64,000 nucleotides of DNA from JACTMZ01 sp044359955 (lineage in GTDB: Bacteria > Verrucomicrobiota > Verrucomicrobiia > Chthoniobacterales > JACTMZ01), in NCBI GenBank assembly GCA_044359955.1, contig JBIKLF010000006.1:62001-126000 (forward strand), given 5' to 3'. Position numbers and translations under genes: made by a program. Each line of letters starts with the position of its first letter. Position 1 is the stretch's first letter. Positions 14,837-23,180 of this stretch are shown here, in pieces. The notes beneath the pieces are model-generated. The model was given only the letters and a program-made list of their open reading frames with translations. It made no database searches and was not told the origin of the DNA.

Positions 14837-15718
14837 CTAACGGCGGGCGTCCACCCGGAGGCGGTCACCCGTTTTGATCGAGTCCTCTTCGGACACGAGA
14901 TTCTGGATGACGGCACCACTGATGCGGTCGCGCACATCGATGACGCGGACGTCGCCGACGCGGCGGTTGTCACGCCACACTTGGAAAGGCATTCCGACCT
15001 TCACCCCTGCGTTGCGTCCGATGTTGGCCACCACGAGAGCGAACTCGGGTTTGACCTCCACGACGGAGGCATCGGTCAGGGACGGTCCCGCGGCCTGCGC
15101 TTCGAGGTCGTCGGCCCCGCCGACCCCCAGCATACGGTCGGCGGCGCGGAGTTCCATCTCGAGCGAGGCGCGGGCTTCGGCCTGCGCGGTGCGGGCCCGG
15201 GTCATGGCGTCGAGCAGCGCTTTCGCTTCGGCTTGCGCGGCGGAGTTCGAGGCATCGGCCGCTTTCGTTTGCATTTCTTTCTCGAAAGCGGCGCGCTCCT
15301 CGTTGTCCGTGGATTCCACGGTTTTGAGGAAAATTTGCACTCCCTCGGCAAGGGCGAGCAGGCGCTCGATGAGCAGGGCGTTTTCCTTTTGCTGGCGGGT
15401 GAGTTCGTTGACGGTGGAAAGGAGGCGTTCCCCGATTTCCCCGCCGCTGTCACCACCGGGCCCGAGCGCGTCGAATTTGGCCTGCAAATCCTCGGCTTGG
15501 CGCTTGAAGACCTCACCCTCGCTGTTGGCGAGAGCCAGGCTTTCGGTGAGACTGCGGATGGACTCCCGCGCGAGCAAAAGTTGCTCGTTGAGGCGCGCCA
15601 CTTTTGCGGCGTCCCCAGAATCTCGGTCTGTCAAAGAGCTGCGGCTTTGTGCGGAGCTGTTCCCGGCGAGGGTGATCAAAAGACACCCGGCCAGGACCAG
15701 CCTGCCGAACGAGGCCAC
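14837..15718 (-). CDS. Secreted coiled-coil protein inserted in the S10 operon, function unknown
   Basis: A 293-residue protein with a signal peptide (residues 1 to about 24, ending GNSSAQ). A long Glu/Ala/Leu-rich coiled coil spans about residues 35-185. A C-terminal beta-rich domain from about 205 contains FALVVANIGRNAGVKVGMPF and VGDVRVIDVRDRISGAVI, a pattern seen in envelope proteins of unknown function. It starts with GTG (rpsS stop TAA, two bases, GTG), so it is probably coupled to rpsS. It is transcribed with rpsS and rplV but must act outside the cytoplasm. I recognise no named family. Confidence 0.85.
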   Translation of the reverse strand: MASFGRLVLAGCLLITLAGNSSAQSRSSLTDRDSGDAAKVARLNEQLLLARESIRSLTESLALANSEGEVFKRQAEDLQAKFDALGPGGDSGGEIGERLLSTVNELTRQQKENALLIERLLALAEGVQIFLKTVESTDNEERAAFEKEMQTKAADASNSAAQAEAKALLDAMTRARTAQAEARASLEMELRAADRMLGVGGADDLEAQAAGPSLTDASVVEVKPEFALVVANIGRNAGVKVGMPFQVWRDNRRVGDVRVIDVRDRISGAVIQNLVSEEDSIKTGDRLRVDARR

Positions 15719-15720
15719 GT

Positions 15721-15999
15721 TTATTTCGTCACTTTCGCCGTATGCGATCCGTGTTTCTTGAAGATACGCGTAGGCGAGAACTCGCCGAGCTTGTGCCCGA
15801 CCATGTTCTCCGTGACGAAAACTGAATTGAAAATTTTCCCGTTGTGCACGAGGAAGGTGTGCCCGACGAAATCCGGGGTGATCATCGAACGGCGCGACCA
15901 GGTTTTGATCGGTTTCTTCGGTCCGCCTTCATTGATGCGGTCGATTTTTACGAGCAGGTGGGCCTCGACGAACGGGCCTTTTTTGAGCGATCTACCCAT
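15721..15999 (-). CDS. rpsS: 30S ribosomal protein S19
   Basis: An S13-partner protein of the 30S head, 92 residues, standard length. It starts MGRSLKKGPFVEAHLLVKID and has the conserved KTWSRRSMITPDFVGHTFLV and GHKLGEFSPTRIFKKHGSH. It follows rplB after 3 bases. The next gene downstream is the secreted coiled-coil protein rather than rplV. Confidence 0.97.
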   Translation of the reverse strand: MGRSLKKGPFVEAHLLVKIDRINEGGPKKPIKTWSRRSMITPDFVGHTFLVHNGKIFNSVFVTENMVGHKLGEFSPTRIFKKHGSHTAKVTK

Positions 16000-16002
16000 G
16001 GC

Positions 16003-16851
16003 TTAATTCTTTTTCTTGCTCTTGCGGCGCTCGATAATGAAGCGGTCCGAAGGTTTGTGTTTCTTGCGGGTTTTGAATCCTTTGCTCAGCTGACCCCACG
16101 GGCTGACCGGATGCTGGCGTCCGCCGCCGCCTTTCGATTTGCCGTTGCCGCCGCCCATCGGGTGGTCGATCGGGTTCATGGCCATGCCGCGCACGGTCGG
16201 ACGGATGCCGAGCCAGCGGGAACGCCCGGCTTTGCCGCTCGAGACGTTCATGTGCTCGGAGTTGCCGACTTGACCCATCGTGGCGTGGCACTTGCCGTTG
16301 AGTTTGCGGATTTCGCCGGAAGGCATTTTGACCAGGGCGTAGCCGGCTTCGAAGTTATTCAGCACGGCCTGCTGGCCGGCGCTGCGCGCCACCTGGCCGC
16401 CTCGGCCGGGCATGAGTTCAATATTGTGGATGGCCGAGCCGGGCGGGATGCGCTCGAGGGGCAGCGAATTGCCCACTTCGGGTGCGGCTTCGGGGCCGGA
16501 GGAGATTTTCATCCCGACTTTCAAGCCGTCGGGCGCGAGAATGTAGGTCTTCTCGCCGTCGGCGTATTGCAGGAGGGCGAGCCGCGCCGTGCGGTTCGGG
16601 TCGTACTCGATGGCAATGACATCGGCGATCATCCCGTGTTTGCGGCGTTTGAAATCGACGAGGCGCAGCTTGCGTTTGTGTCCGCCGCCAATGTGACGGC
16701 AGGTCAGACGGCCTTGGTTGTTGCGGCCGCCGGTGCGCTTGCGGGTGGTGACGAGGCTCTTCTCCGGCTTCTTCTTGGTGATCTCCTCGAAGGACGGGAG
16801 AGCCTTGAAGCGCGCGGAGGGCGTGAGCGGACGGAAAGTTTTGAGTGCCAT
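16003..16851 (-). CDS. rplB: 50S ribosomal protein L2
   Basis: L2 is a primary 23S rRNA-binding protein needed for subunit association and peptidyl transfer; 282 residues from ATG 16851. It begins MALKTFRPLTPSARFKALPS and has the two core domains and the conserved C-terminal VRGMAMNPIDHPMGGGNGKS, including the functionally important His. The frame is open upstream into rplW, but this start matches homologues. Confidence 0.97.
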   Translation of the reverse strand: MALKTFRPLTPSARFKALPSFEEITKKKPEKSLVTTRKRTGGRNNQGRLTCRHIGGGHKRKLRLVDFKRRKHGMIADVIAIEYDPNRTARLALLQYADGEKTYILAPDGLKVGMKISSGPEAAPEVGNSLPLERIPPGSAIHNIELMPGRGGQVARSAGQQAVLNNFEAGYALVKMPSGEIRKLNGKCHATMGQVGNSEHMNVSSGKAGRSRWLGIRPTVRGMAMNPIDHPMGGGNGKSKGGGGRQHPVSPWGQLSKGFKTRKKHKPSDRFIIERRKSKKKN

Positions 16852-16865
16852 GGCGTGGGTTGCGG

Positions 16866-17150
16866 TTAGACGAGGTCGAGTTTTTCGCCCTCTTTGAGCG
16901 TGACGATCGCTTTCTTCCAATGGGGACGGCGTCCGAAGTCCGCACGACGTTCGCGCTTCTTCTTGCCGGCGTAGTTGGCGGTATTGACCGAAACGACCTT
17001 CTTCTGGAAGAGGCTCTCGATAGCCGCCTTGATCTCGAGCTTGTTCGCGGCGGGATTGACCTCGAAGACGTATTTGTTCGATTTGTCCGTGAGGAGAGTG
17101 GACTTCTCGGTCAGGCGGACCCTGCGGATGATGTCAAAGGGCTCTTTCAT
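16866..17150 (-). CDS. rplW: 50S ribosomal protein L23
   Basis: A tunnel-exit protein that docks trigger factor and SRP; 94 residues. It contains RVRLTEKSTLLTDKSNKYVF, IKAAIESLFQKKVVSVNTAN and ends LKEGEKLDLV, all typical. It overlaps the rplD stop by 4 bases and is followed by rplB 14 bases later. Confidence 0.96.
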   Translation of the reverse strand: MKEPFDIIRRVRLTEKSTLLTDKSNKYVFEVNPAANKLEIKAAIESLFQKKVVSVNTANYAGKKKRERRADFGRRPHWKKAIVTLKEGEKLDLV

Positions 17151-17761
17151 GCTGCCGTCCTTTCGGAAATTTTGGCGAGGGCATCGCCGGTCAGGAGAAT
17201 TTTGTCATAGCGGAGCAGATGCTCGGTGTTGACGTCCGATGAGCTGATCAGGAGGACATTCCCCACGTTGCGCGCGGCGCGGAAAGTGGTTTCCTCGAAG
17301 GCGGGTGAGACGAGGAGGACATTGCGGGCGTCCTGCGCATTGCTCTTCACGTAAGCGAGGAACTTGGCGGTCTTGCCGTCCGGAATGGCCGGGGCGTCAA
17401 CCAGAAGGACATCGCCGGCCAGAATGCGGGCGCTGAGCGCTTTGCGCAGGGCCAGTTTGCGCACCGACTTCGGCGTCTTCTTCGAATAGTCGCGGGGCTT
17501 GGGTCCGAAGACCACGCCGCCGCCCCGCCAGATCGGCGAGGATTTGTAGCCGGCACGGGCGCGGCCCGTGCCTTTTTGGCGCCAGGGTTTGGCCCCGGAA
17601 AGATTCACTTCGGCTTTGGTCTTGGTGTTGGCCGAGCCGGTGCGGCGGTTGGCGCGCAGGGCGGTGACCACGTCGTGGACGGCCTGCGTGCCTTTGCCAT
17701 TTTCGATGATGACAATGTTCGCCTTTTTGGCGTCGTCGGCGGTGAGAACTTTGGCGCTCAT
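17147..17761 (-). CDS. rplD: 50S ribosomal protein L4
   Basis: An early-assembly protein whose loop enters the exit tunnel; 204 residues. The tunnel-loop sequence KPWRQKGTGRARAGYKSSPI and WRGGGVVFGPKPRDYSKKTP is conserved. L4 represses the S10 operon in gamma-proteobacteria, but no equivalent leader was identified here. It follows rplC after 3 bases. Confidence 0.96.
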   Translation of the reverse strand: MSAKVLTADDAKKANIVIIENGKGTQAVHDVVTALRANRRTGSANTKTKAEVNLSGAKPWRQKGTGRARAGYKSSPIWRGGGVVFGPKPRDYSKKTPKSVRKLALRKALSARILAGDVLLVDAPAIPDGKTAKFLAYVKSNAQDARNVLLVSPAFEETTFRAARNVGNVLLISSSDVNTEHLLRYDKILLTGDALAKISERTAA

Positions 17762-17764
17762 GAG

Positions 17765-18400
17765 TTACTTCTTTTGGGCGGTTTTCTTGATCGACGGGCG
17801 GACGACCACATAGGTGCCTTTGGCGCCCGGGACCGCACCGCTGACGAGGATCACGCCGTCTTCCTCGCGGATTTGCACCACTTGCAAATTCTGCACGGTG
17901 ACCCGCTCGTCGCCCATGTGGCCGGGCATACCCATGTTTTTCCAAACGCGTCCCGGGGTCGAGCGGTTGCCGATGGCGCCGGTGCGGCGGTGCATCATGG
18001 AACCGTGGCTCATCGGTTGGCCGTGGTAATTGTGCTTCTTCATCGCACCTTGAAAACCTTTGCCTTTGGACTGGCCGATGACGTCGACGAATTGGCCAAC
18101 TTCAAAAGTGCCGACGGGGACATCGGCGCCGGCTGCGGCTGCGCCATCGCGGAATTCGCGGATAAAGCGCTTCGGCGTGGCCGAGACTTTGGCGAAGTGA
18201 CCGGTCTGCGCTTTGTCCACCCTCGAGGGTTTCTGGTCGTCGAAGCCGACTTGCACCGCGACATAGCCGTCCGATTCGGCGGTCTTGACCTGCAGGACTT
18301 TGTTCCCGGCGGCGGCGATGACCGTGACGGGCGTGGACACGCCCTTGTCGTCGTAGACGCGGGTCATGCCGAGTTTTTTACCGAGTAATCCGAGGCTCAT
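17765..18400 (-). CDS. rplC: 50S ribosomal protein L3
   Basis: An early 50S assembly protein reaching the peptidyl-transferase centre; 211 residues. It starts MSLGLLGKKLGMTRVYDDKG and contains GFQGAMKKHNYHGQPMSHGS and PGRVWKNMGMPGHMGDERVT, the classic L3 motifs. It follows rpsJ after 8 bases. Confidence 0.97.
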   Translation of the reverse strand: MSLGLLGKKLGMTRVYDDKGVSTPVTVIAAAGNKVLQVKTAESDGYVAVQVGFDDQKPSRVDKAQTGHFAKVSATPKRFIREFRDGAAAAGADVPVGTFEVGQFVDVIGQSKGKGFQGAMKKHNYHGQPMSHGSMMHRRTGAIGNRSTPGRVWKNMGMPGHMGDERVTVQNLQVVQIREEDGVILVSGAVPGAKGTYVVVRPSIKKTAQKK

Positions 18401-18408
18401 GGTGAGAA

Positions 18409-18717
18409 CTAAATTTGAATGTTGATGTCGACGCCGGCCGGAAGGTTGAGGCGGCGGAGTTCATCCACCGTTTTGGCGGTGGGGTCGAGGATATCGAGGA
18501 GACGCTTGTGGGTGCGGCGTTCGAATTGGTCCATGGACTTTTTGTCCACGTGGGGCGAGCGGTTGACCGTCCAGCGCTCGATTTTGGTCGGGAGCGGCAC
18601 GGGGCCGGCCACGGCGGAACCGCTGCGTTTGGCCGTCTCGACGATTTCGAGGACGGAGCGGTCGAGCAGCGTGTGGTCGTATGCTTTGAGACGGATGCGT
18701 ATGCGCGGGGCGGCCAT
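18409..18717 (-). CDS. rpsJ: 30S ribosomal protein S10
   Basis: A 30S head protein (also the NusE antitermination factor) of 102 residues. It contains IRIRLKAYDHTLLDRSVLEI, GPVPLPTKIERWTVNRSPHV and RRTHKRLLDILDPTAKTVDE, matching the family. It directly follows fusA after 5 bases, without the tuf gene that often separates them. Confidence 0.97.
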   Translation of the reverse strand: MAAPRIRIRLKAYDHTLLDRSVLEIVETAKRSGSAVAGPVPLPTKIERWTVNRSPHVDKKSMDQFERRTHKRLLDILDPTAKTVDELRRLNLPAGVDINIQI

Positions 18718-18722
18718 GGTCG

Positions 18723-20894
18723 TTATTTCTTTTGGCTGTCAATGACGGCGGCAAGGACCTGCGCCGGGACTTGTTCGAAGTGGGACGGTTCCATCGAGTA
18801 GGAAGAGCGGCCTTTGGAAAGGGAGCGGATGGCCGTGGCGTAACCGAACATTTCGGCGAGAGGGACATCGGCACTGACGGTGCTCAGGTGGCCCTTGGTC
18901 TCGATGCCCTGAATCTTGGCGCGGCGGCGGTTGAGATCGCCCATGATGTCGCCTTGGAATTCGTCCGGCGTGATGTTCTCCACCTTCATGATGGGCTCGA
19001 GGAGGATGGGCTTGGCCTTTTTCATCGCATCCTTGAGCGAAAAGATCGCGGCGAGCTTGAAGGCCATTTCGTTCGAATCCACGTCGTGGAACGAGCCGTC
19101 AACGATGTCGACATGGATGTCGATGACCGGGTAGCCGCCGACGATGCCGTTGAGCACGCCTTCTTCGATGCCTTTGATGCAGGCCGGGATGTATTCCTTC
19201 GGGATCGTGCCGCCGACGGTTTTGTTCTCCACGGTGAGGCCTTTGCCGCGTTCGTTCGGGGCGACTTTGACGATGACGTGGCCGTATTGACCGCGCCCGC
19301 CGGACTGCTTGATCAGTTTTCCTTCGCCATCGGCGGGAGCCAGAATTGTCTCCTTGTAGGCGATCTGCGGTTTGCCGGCATTCGCGTCGACCTTGAATTC
19401 GCGCATCATGCGATCGCGGATGATTTCAAGGTGAAGCTCGCCCATGCCCGCGATGATGGTCTGTCCCGTTTCCTCGTGGGTGAAGACGCGGAAGGTCGGG
19501 TCTTCCTCGGCGAGGCGCTGGAGGGCGATACCCATTTTTTCCTGGTCGACCTTGGTCTTCGGCTCGATGGCCATGGAAATGACCGGCTCGGGGAAAGAGG
19601 GCGGCTCGAGCAGAATCGGGTGGTCCTCGTCGCAGAGGGTGTCTCCCGTCGTGATGTTGCGGATGCCGACGATCGCGGCGATGTCACCCGAGTAACAGGT
19701 GTCGATGTCCTCGCGCTTGTCGGCTTGGATTTGGATAAGGCGGCTGATGCGCTCGCGCTTGCGGGTGCGGGGATTATAGACCGTGTCGCCCTTGGAAAGT
19801 TTGCCCGAGTAAACGCGGAAGAAAACCAGCTTGCCGACGAACGGATCACTCCAGAGCTTGAAGGCAAGGGAGGAAAAATTGGCGCTGTCGCTGGCCACCG
19901 CGTCGATCGGCGTGGCGTCATCGGGGTCTTGACCCTTGGCCGGCGGGATGTCGAGGGGGCCGGGCAGGTAATCGACCACGGCATCGACGAGGTATTGCAC
20001 GCCTTTGTTTTTGAAGGCGGAGCCGCCGGCCACGGGAACGAAGCGGTTCGCGATGGTCTGGCGGCGGATGGCGGCCTTGAGGTCCTGTTTGCTGATCGGC
20101 TTTTCCTCGAGGAACATCATGCCGATTTCCTCATCGAGGTCGGTCATCTGCGTGATGAGGTCGTCGTAAGCACTTTGCGCCAGCTCTTTGTGGTCGTCCG
20201 GGATTTCGGCGACCTCGTAGGTCGAGCCCATCACGTCGTTGTCGGAGTAGAGAACAGCCTTCTGGTTGACCACGTCGATCTGGCCGCGGAGGTTGTCCTC
20301 TCGGCCGAGCGGGATGAGGATGGGCCAGACATTGGCGCCGAGTTTGACCCGCATGCTGTCGACGGCCGCGTTGAAGTCCGCGCCGGTGCGGTCCATCTTG
20401 TTGACGAAAGCGATCCGCGGGACGTTGTATTTGGTCGCTTGGCGCCAGACGGTCTCGGACTGCGGTTGCACCCCGGCCACCCCGCAGAACACGGCGATGG
20501 CGCCGTCGAGCACGCGAAGCGAGCGCTCCACCTCGGCGGTGAAGTCCACGTGGCCCGGCGTGTCGATGATGTTGACCCGCATGTTGATGCCGTCGTAGAG
20601 CTTGAAAATATCCGGCTCCACCTTCTGCAACCATGCGCAAGTGGTGGCCGCGGACGTGATGGTGATGCCGCGCTCGCGTTCCTGCTCCATCCAGTCGGTC
20701 ACGGTGGTGCCCTCATGCACCTCGCCGATCTTGTGGATCATGCCGGTGTAAAAAAGGATGCGCTCGGTCAGCGTGGTTTTGCCGGCGTCGATGTGCGCAC
20801 AGATGCCGATGTTGCGCGTCCGCTCGAGCGGGAAGGCACGATCGGGCGAATTCGGATTCGCGGCGGAAACGGGTGCGGTGGCGGTGGCGGACAT
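18723..20894 (-). CDS. fusA: Elongation factor G
   Basis: The translational GTPase that drives ribosome translocation; 723 residues. After a short Ala/Thr/Pro-rich head come the G-domain motifs AHIDAGKTT, DTPGHVDFTAEVERSLRVLD and NKMDRTGADF, then domains II to V, with GGRGQYGHVIV and the C-terminal LAEMFGYATAIRSLSKGRSS. It sits in the str cluster, 22 bases after rpsG and 5 bases before rpsJ. Confidence 0.98.
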   Translation of the reverse strand: MSATATAPVSAANPNSPDRAFPLERTRNIGICAHIDAGKTTLTERILFYTGMIHKIGEVHEGTTVTDWMEQERERGITITSAATTCAWLQKVEPDIFKLYDGINMRVNIIDTPGHVDFTAEVERSLRVLDGAIAVFCGVAGVQPQSETVWRQATKYNVPRIAFVNKMDRTGADFNAAVDSMRVKLGANVWPILIPLGREDNLRGQIDVVNQKAVLYSDNDVMGSTYEVAEIPDDHKELAQSAYDDLITQMTDLDEEIGMMFLEEKPISKQDLKAAIRRQTIANRFVPVAGGSAFKNKGVQYLVDAVVDYLPGPLDIPPAKGQDPDDATPIDAVASDSANFSSLAFKLWSDPFVGKLVFFRVYSGKLSKGDTVYNPRTRKRERISRLIQIQADKREDIDTCYSGDIAAIVGIRNITTGDTLCDEDHPILLEPPSFPEPVISMAIEPKTKVDQEKMGIALQRLAEEDPTFRVFTHEETGQTIIAGMGELHLEIIRDRMMREFKVDANAGKPQIAYKETILAPADGEGKLIKQSGGRGQYGHVIVKVAPNERGKGLTVENKTVGGTIPKEYIPACIKGIEEGVLNGIVGGYPVIDIHVDIVDGSFHDVDSNEMAFKLAAIFSLKDAMKKAKPILLEPIMKVENITPDEFQGDIMGDLNRRRAKIQGIETKGHLSTVSADVPLAEMFGYATAIRSLSKGRSSYSMEPSHFEQVPAQVLAAVIDSQKK

Positions 20895-20916
20895 GAGAAA
20901 GAACGGTGAGGGCAGG

Positions 20917-21390
20917 CTACCAGCGGAAGTGGGCGAAGGCGCGGTTGGCTTGGGCCATTTTGTGCATTTCGTCGCGCTTCTTGATCGCGTTGCCTTGGCC
21001 GGCGGCCGCGTCTTTGAGTTCGATGGCCAGCGCCTCTTTCATCGGGACGGCTTTGCGCTTGGAGGCGAAAGTGACGAGCCAGCGCATGGCCAACGCATAT
21101 TGGCGTTCGGCCGGAACTTCCATCGGCACCTGGTAGGTGGCTCCGCCGACCCGTCGGGATTTGACCTCGAGGCGCGGGCGGACGTTGTCCAGCGCCTTGG
21201 TCAGCACGTCGAGAGGATCGACCGCATCGCTGCCCTCGCGACATTTTTCGATCGCGGTGTAGACAATGCCTTCGGCCGTCGACTTTTTGCCGCAGCGCAT
21301 CACGGTGTTGATCAGGCGGGTGACCATCAGGCTGCCGTAGCGGCTGTCTCCGAGGGTCGTGCGTTTGGTTGCTCTGCGTCTGCGTGCCAT
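20917..21390 (-). CDS. rpsG: 30S ribosomal protein S7
   Basis: S7 nucleates 30S head assembly; 157 residues. It has SRYGSLMVTRLINTVMRCGK, NVRPRLEVKSRRVGGATYQV and RWLVTFASKRK, all characteristic. It lies 23 bases after rpsL and 22 before fusA. In other bacteria S7 can regulate the str operon, but no site is evident here. Confidence 0.97.
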   Translation of the reverse strand: MARRRRATKRTTLGDSRYGSLMVTRLINTVMRCGKKSTAEGIVYTAIEKCREGSDAVDPLDVLTKALDNVRPRLEVKSRRVGGATYQVPMEVPAERQYALAMRWLVTFASKRKAVPMKEALAIELKDAAAGQGNAIKKRDEMHKMAQANRAFAHFRW

Positions 21391-21413
21391 GGTTGAAAAG
21401 ATCGGGTGAGGGT

Positions 21414-21809
21414 TTATTTCTTGGCGGCTTCGGCGCCGGCCTTCGGGCGTTTCGCGCCGTATTTCGAACGGCTGCGGCGGCGGCCATTAACGCCCAGCGT
21501 GTCGAGCGATCCGCGCACAATGTGGTAACGCACGCCCGGGAGATCCTTCACCCGGCCGCCGCGCACGAGCACAATCGAGTGCTCCTGCAGATTGTGGCCT
21601 TCGCCCGGGATGTAAGCGATAACTTCCTGGCCGTTGGTCAGACGGACCTTGGCGACTTTGCGCAATGCCGAGTTGGGTTTCTTCGGCGTGCGGGTCATGA
21701 CCTGCACGCAGACGCCGCGGCGCTGCGGGCAATTCACGAGCGCGGGCGACTTTGATTTCAAAGTCACTTTGCTGCGTCCTTTGCGGACAAGTTGATTGAT
21801 TGTAGGCAT
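21414..21809 (-). CDS. rpsL: 30S ribosomal protein S12
   Basis: The decoding-centre protein S12, 131 residues, first gene of the superoperon. It starts MPTINQLVRKGRSKVTLKSK, has VQVMTRTPKKPNSALRKVAK (the Lys linked to streptomycin sensitivity is wild type) and GEGHNLQEHSIVLVRGGRVK. The C-terminus carries a short Lys/Ala tail. A hairpin with a T tract lies in its leader. Confidence 0.97.
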   Translation of the reverse strand: MPTINQLVRKGRSKVTLKSKSPALVNCPQRRGVCVQVMTRTPKKPNSALRKVAKVRLTNGQEVIAYIPGEGHNLQEHSIVLVRGGRVKDLPGVRYHIVRGSLDTLGVNGRRRSRSKYGAKRPKAGAEAAKK

Positions 21810-21841
21810 TGCTTGGTAGAAGTTTCGCGCCGTTTTCAGGC

Positions 21842-21867
21842 GACAAAAAAACCACGCGAACGTGGTT
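21842..21867 (-). terminator. Hairpin plus T tract in the rpsL leader (terminator or attenuator)
   Basis: On the minus strand AAACCACG, a TTCG loop and CGTGGTTT are followed by further T residues (plus-strand A run from 21844). It lies 33 bases upstream of the rpsL ATG and downstream of the DegT-type gene. It could end transcription of that gene or attenuate the ribosomal operon if the promoter lies upstream. Confidence 0.6.
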
Positions 21868-21904
21868 TCTTCGCGAACCCCCGACAGTGTGCGGGACAGC
21901 GGAG

Positions 21905-21930
21905 ACTATAGAAACCAAAGCTCAGGGCAA
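21905..21930 (-). promoter_or_regulatory. Possible rpsL promoter
   Basis: On the minus strand a good -10, TATAGT (21905-21910), lies about 95 bases upstream of rpsL. The best upstream match, TTGCCC (21925-21930), is only 14 bases away, shorter than normal. The assignment is weak. If correct, the hairpin at 21842-21867 is within the transcript. Confidence 0.3.
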
Positions 21931-21976
21931 GAGATTTTATGAAAATATTTCTCTGTCCGCTTCCGGGAACGTCCGA

Positions 21977-23167
21977 TCAGGCCAAAATCCGGGCCAAAGC
22001 CGCAGTCACTTCGAGGATTTGCGCCTTCGTAAGTTCGGGATAAATGGGTAAGGCGAGCGATTCGCGCGCCGCTTGCTCCGACTCGGGAAAATCGCCTTCG
22101 GAATGCCCGAGCGAAGCGAAACATTCCTGCAAATGGAGCGGCACCGGGTAGTAAACGGCGCAGCCGATGCCGGCGGCGGCGAGTTTTTCCCGCACTTGGT
22201 CGCGGTCCGGCACACGCACCACGTATTGATGGTAAATGTGGTGGTTCGCCACGCCCGCCGCGGCGTAGGGCTCGACGGGCAAGGTGACACGATCGAGCAG
22301 GCCGAGCCTTTCGAACTCCTCGCGGTAGAGCGCCGCATTGCGGCGGCGTGCGGCGTGCCATGCGTCGAGGTGCGGCAACTTGGCCGAGAGCACGACGGCC
22401 TGCAGCGCATCGAGGCGGAAGTTGCCGCCGACTTTCTCGTGATGGTATTGCGCGCCCATCCCGTGGTTGCGCAGGAGTTTGAGCTGCGCGGCGAAGTCCG
22501 CCTCGCGGCACGTGGCCATGCCCGCATCACCGAAGGCACCGAGGTTCTTCGAAGGAAAAAAACTGAAGTAGCTGGCCTCGCCGATTGCACCGGCGCGGAG
22601 GGTCTGACCGTTGCGCGACGGGTAATCGGCCCCGATGGCCTGCGCGGCATCCTCGATGACAGGCAGATCGAATTCTTTGGCTAGTGCACCGATGCGGTCC
22701 ATGTCGCACACGCAGCCGAACAAATGCACAGGCATGATGGCGCGCACGCGGTTGCCGGCCGCGGTGACGGGCCGTCCGTCCGGGCCGCTCCGGCATTTTT
22801 TGCGCAGGCATTCCTCCAGCTTGGCCGGATCCAGGTTGTAGGTGGCGGCGTCGATATCAACGAAGACGGGTTCCGCGCCGACGCGATGAATGCAGCCGGC
22901 GGTGGCAAAGAACGTGTAAGGCGTGGTGACCACGGCGTCGCCGCGCCCGATGCCCATGGCCATGAGGACGGCGAGCAACGCGTCCGTGCCGGACGAGGCA
23001 CCGATGGCGTGACCGCAGCCGGTGTAGTCACGAACGGCGGTTTCGAGTTCCTCCACCGGTGCCCCGAGGATGAATTGCTGGCTGTCGCACAGCGCGCCCA
23101 TACGGCGCTGCACGTCGTCTTTCACCTGCGCGTATTGCAGGCGCAAATCCAGCAGAGGAACCGCCAC
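21977..23167 (-). CDS. DegT/DnrJ/EryC1-family PLP aminotransferase
   Basis: A sugar aminotransferase-type enzyme, probably acting on a keto-sugar nucleotide for surface polysaccharide; substrate unknown. From GTG 23167 it has 396 residues. The PLP-binding Lys is K207 in FSFFPSKNLGAFGDAGM, with the conserved Asp in PVIEDAAQAIGA (about 173) and LLRNHGMG downstream. An upstream TTG at 23191 would overlap pal; the GTG gives the usual VPLLDLRLQY start. It lies downstream of tolB-pal, so it may share their transcript. Confidence 0.88.
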   Translation of the reverse strand: MAVPLLDLRLQYAQVKDDVQRRMGALCDSQQFILGAPVEELETAVRDYTGCGHAIGASSGTDALLAVLMAMGIGRGDAVVTTPYTFFATAGCIHRVGAEPVFVDIDAATYNLDPAKLEECLRKKCRSGPDGRPVTAAGNRVRAIMPVHLFGCVCDMDRIGALAKEFDLPVIEDAAQAIGADYPSRNGQTLRAGAIGEASYFSFFPSKNLGAFGDAGMATCREADFAAQLKLLRNHGMGAQYHHEKVGGNFRLDALQAVVLSAKLPHLDAWHAARRRNAALYREEFERLGLLDRVTLPVEPYAAAGVANHHIYHQYVVRVPDRDQVREKLAAAGIGCAVYYPVPLHLQECFASLGHSEGDFPESEQAARESLALPIYPELTKAQILEVTAALARILA

Positions 23168-23180
23168 GAGGAAAGGAGGG

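Noticed and set aside
18732..20909. A 725-codon open frame on the plus strand across fusA
   Set aside because: It is an antisense shadow created by GC-rich third positions. The translation is Asp/Val/Arg-rich and resembles no family, while fusA on the other strand is certain.
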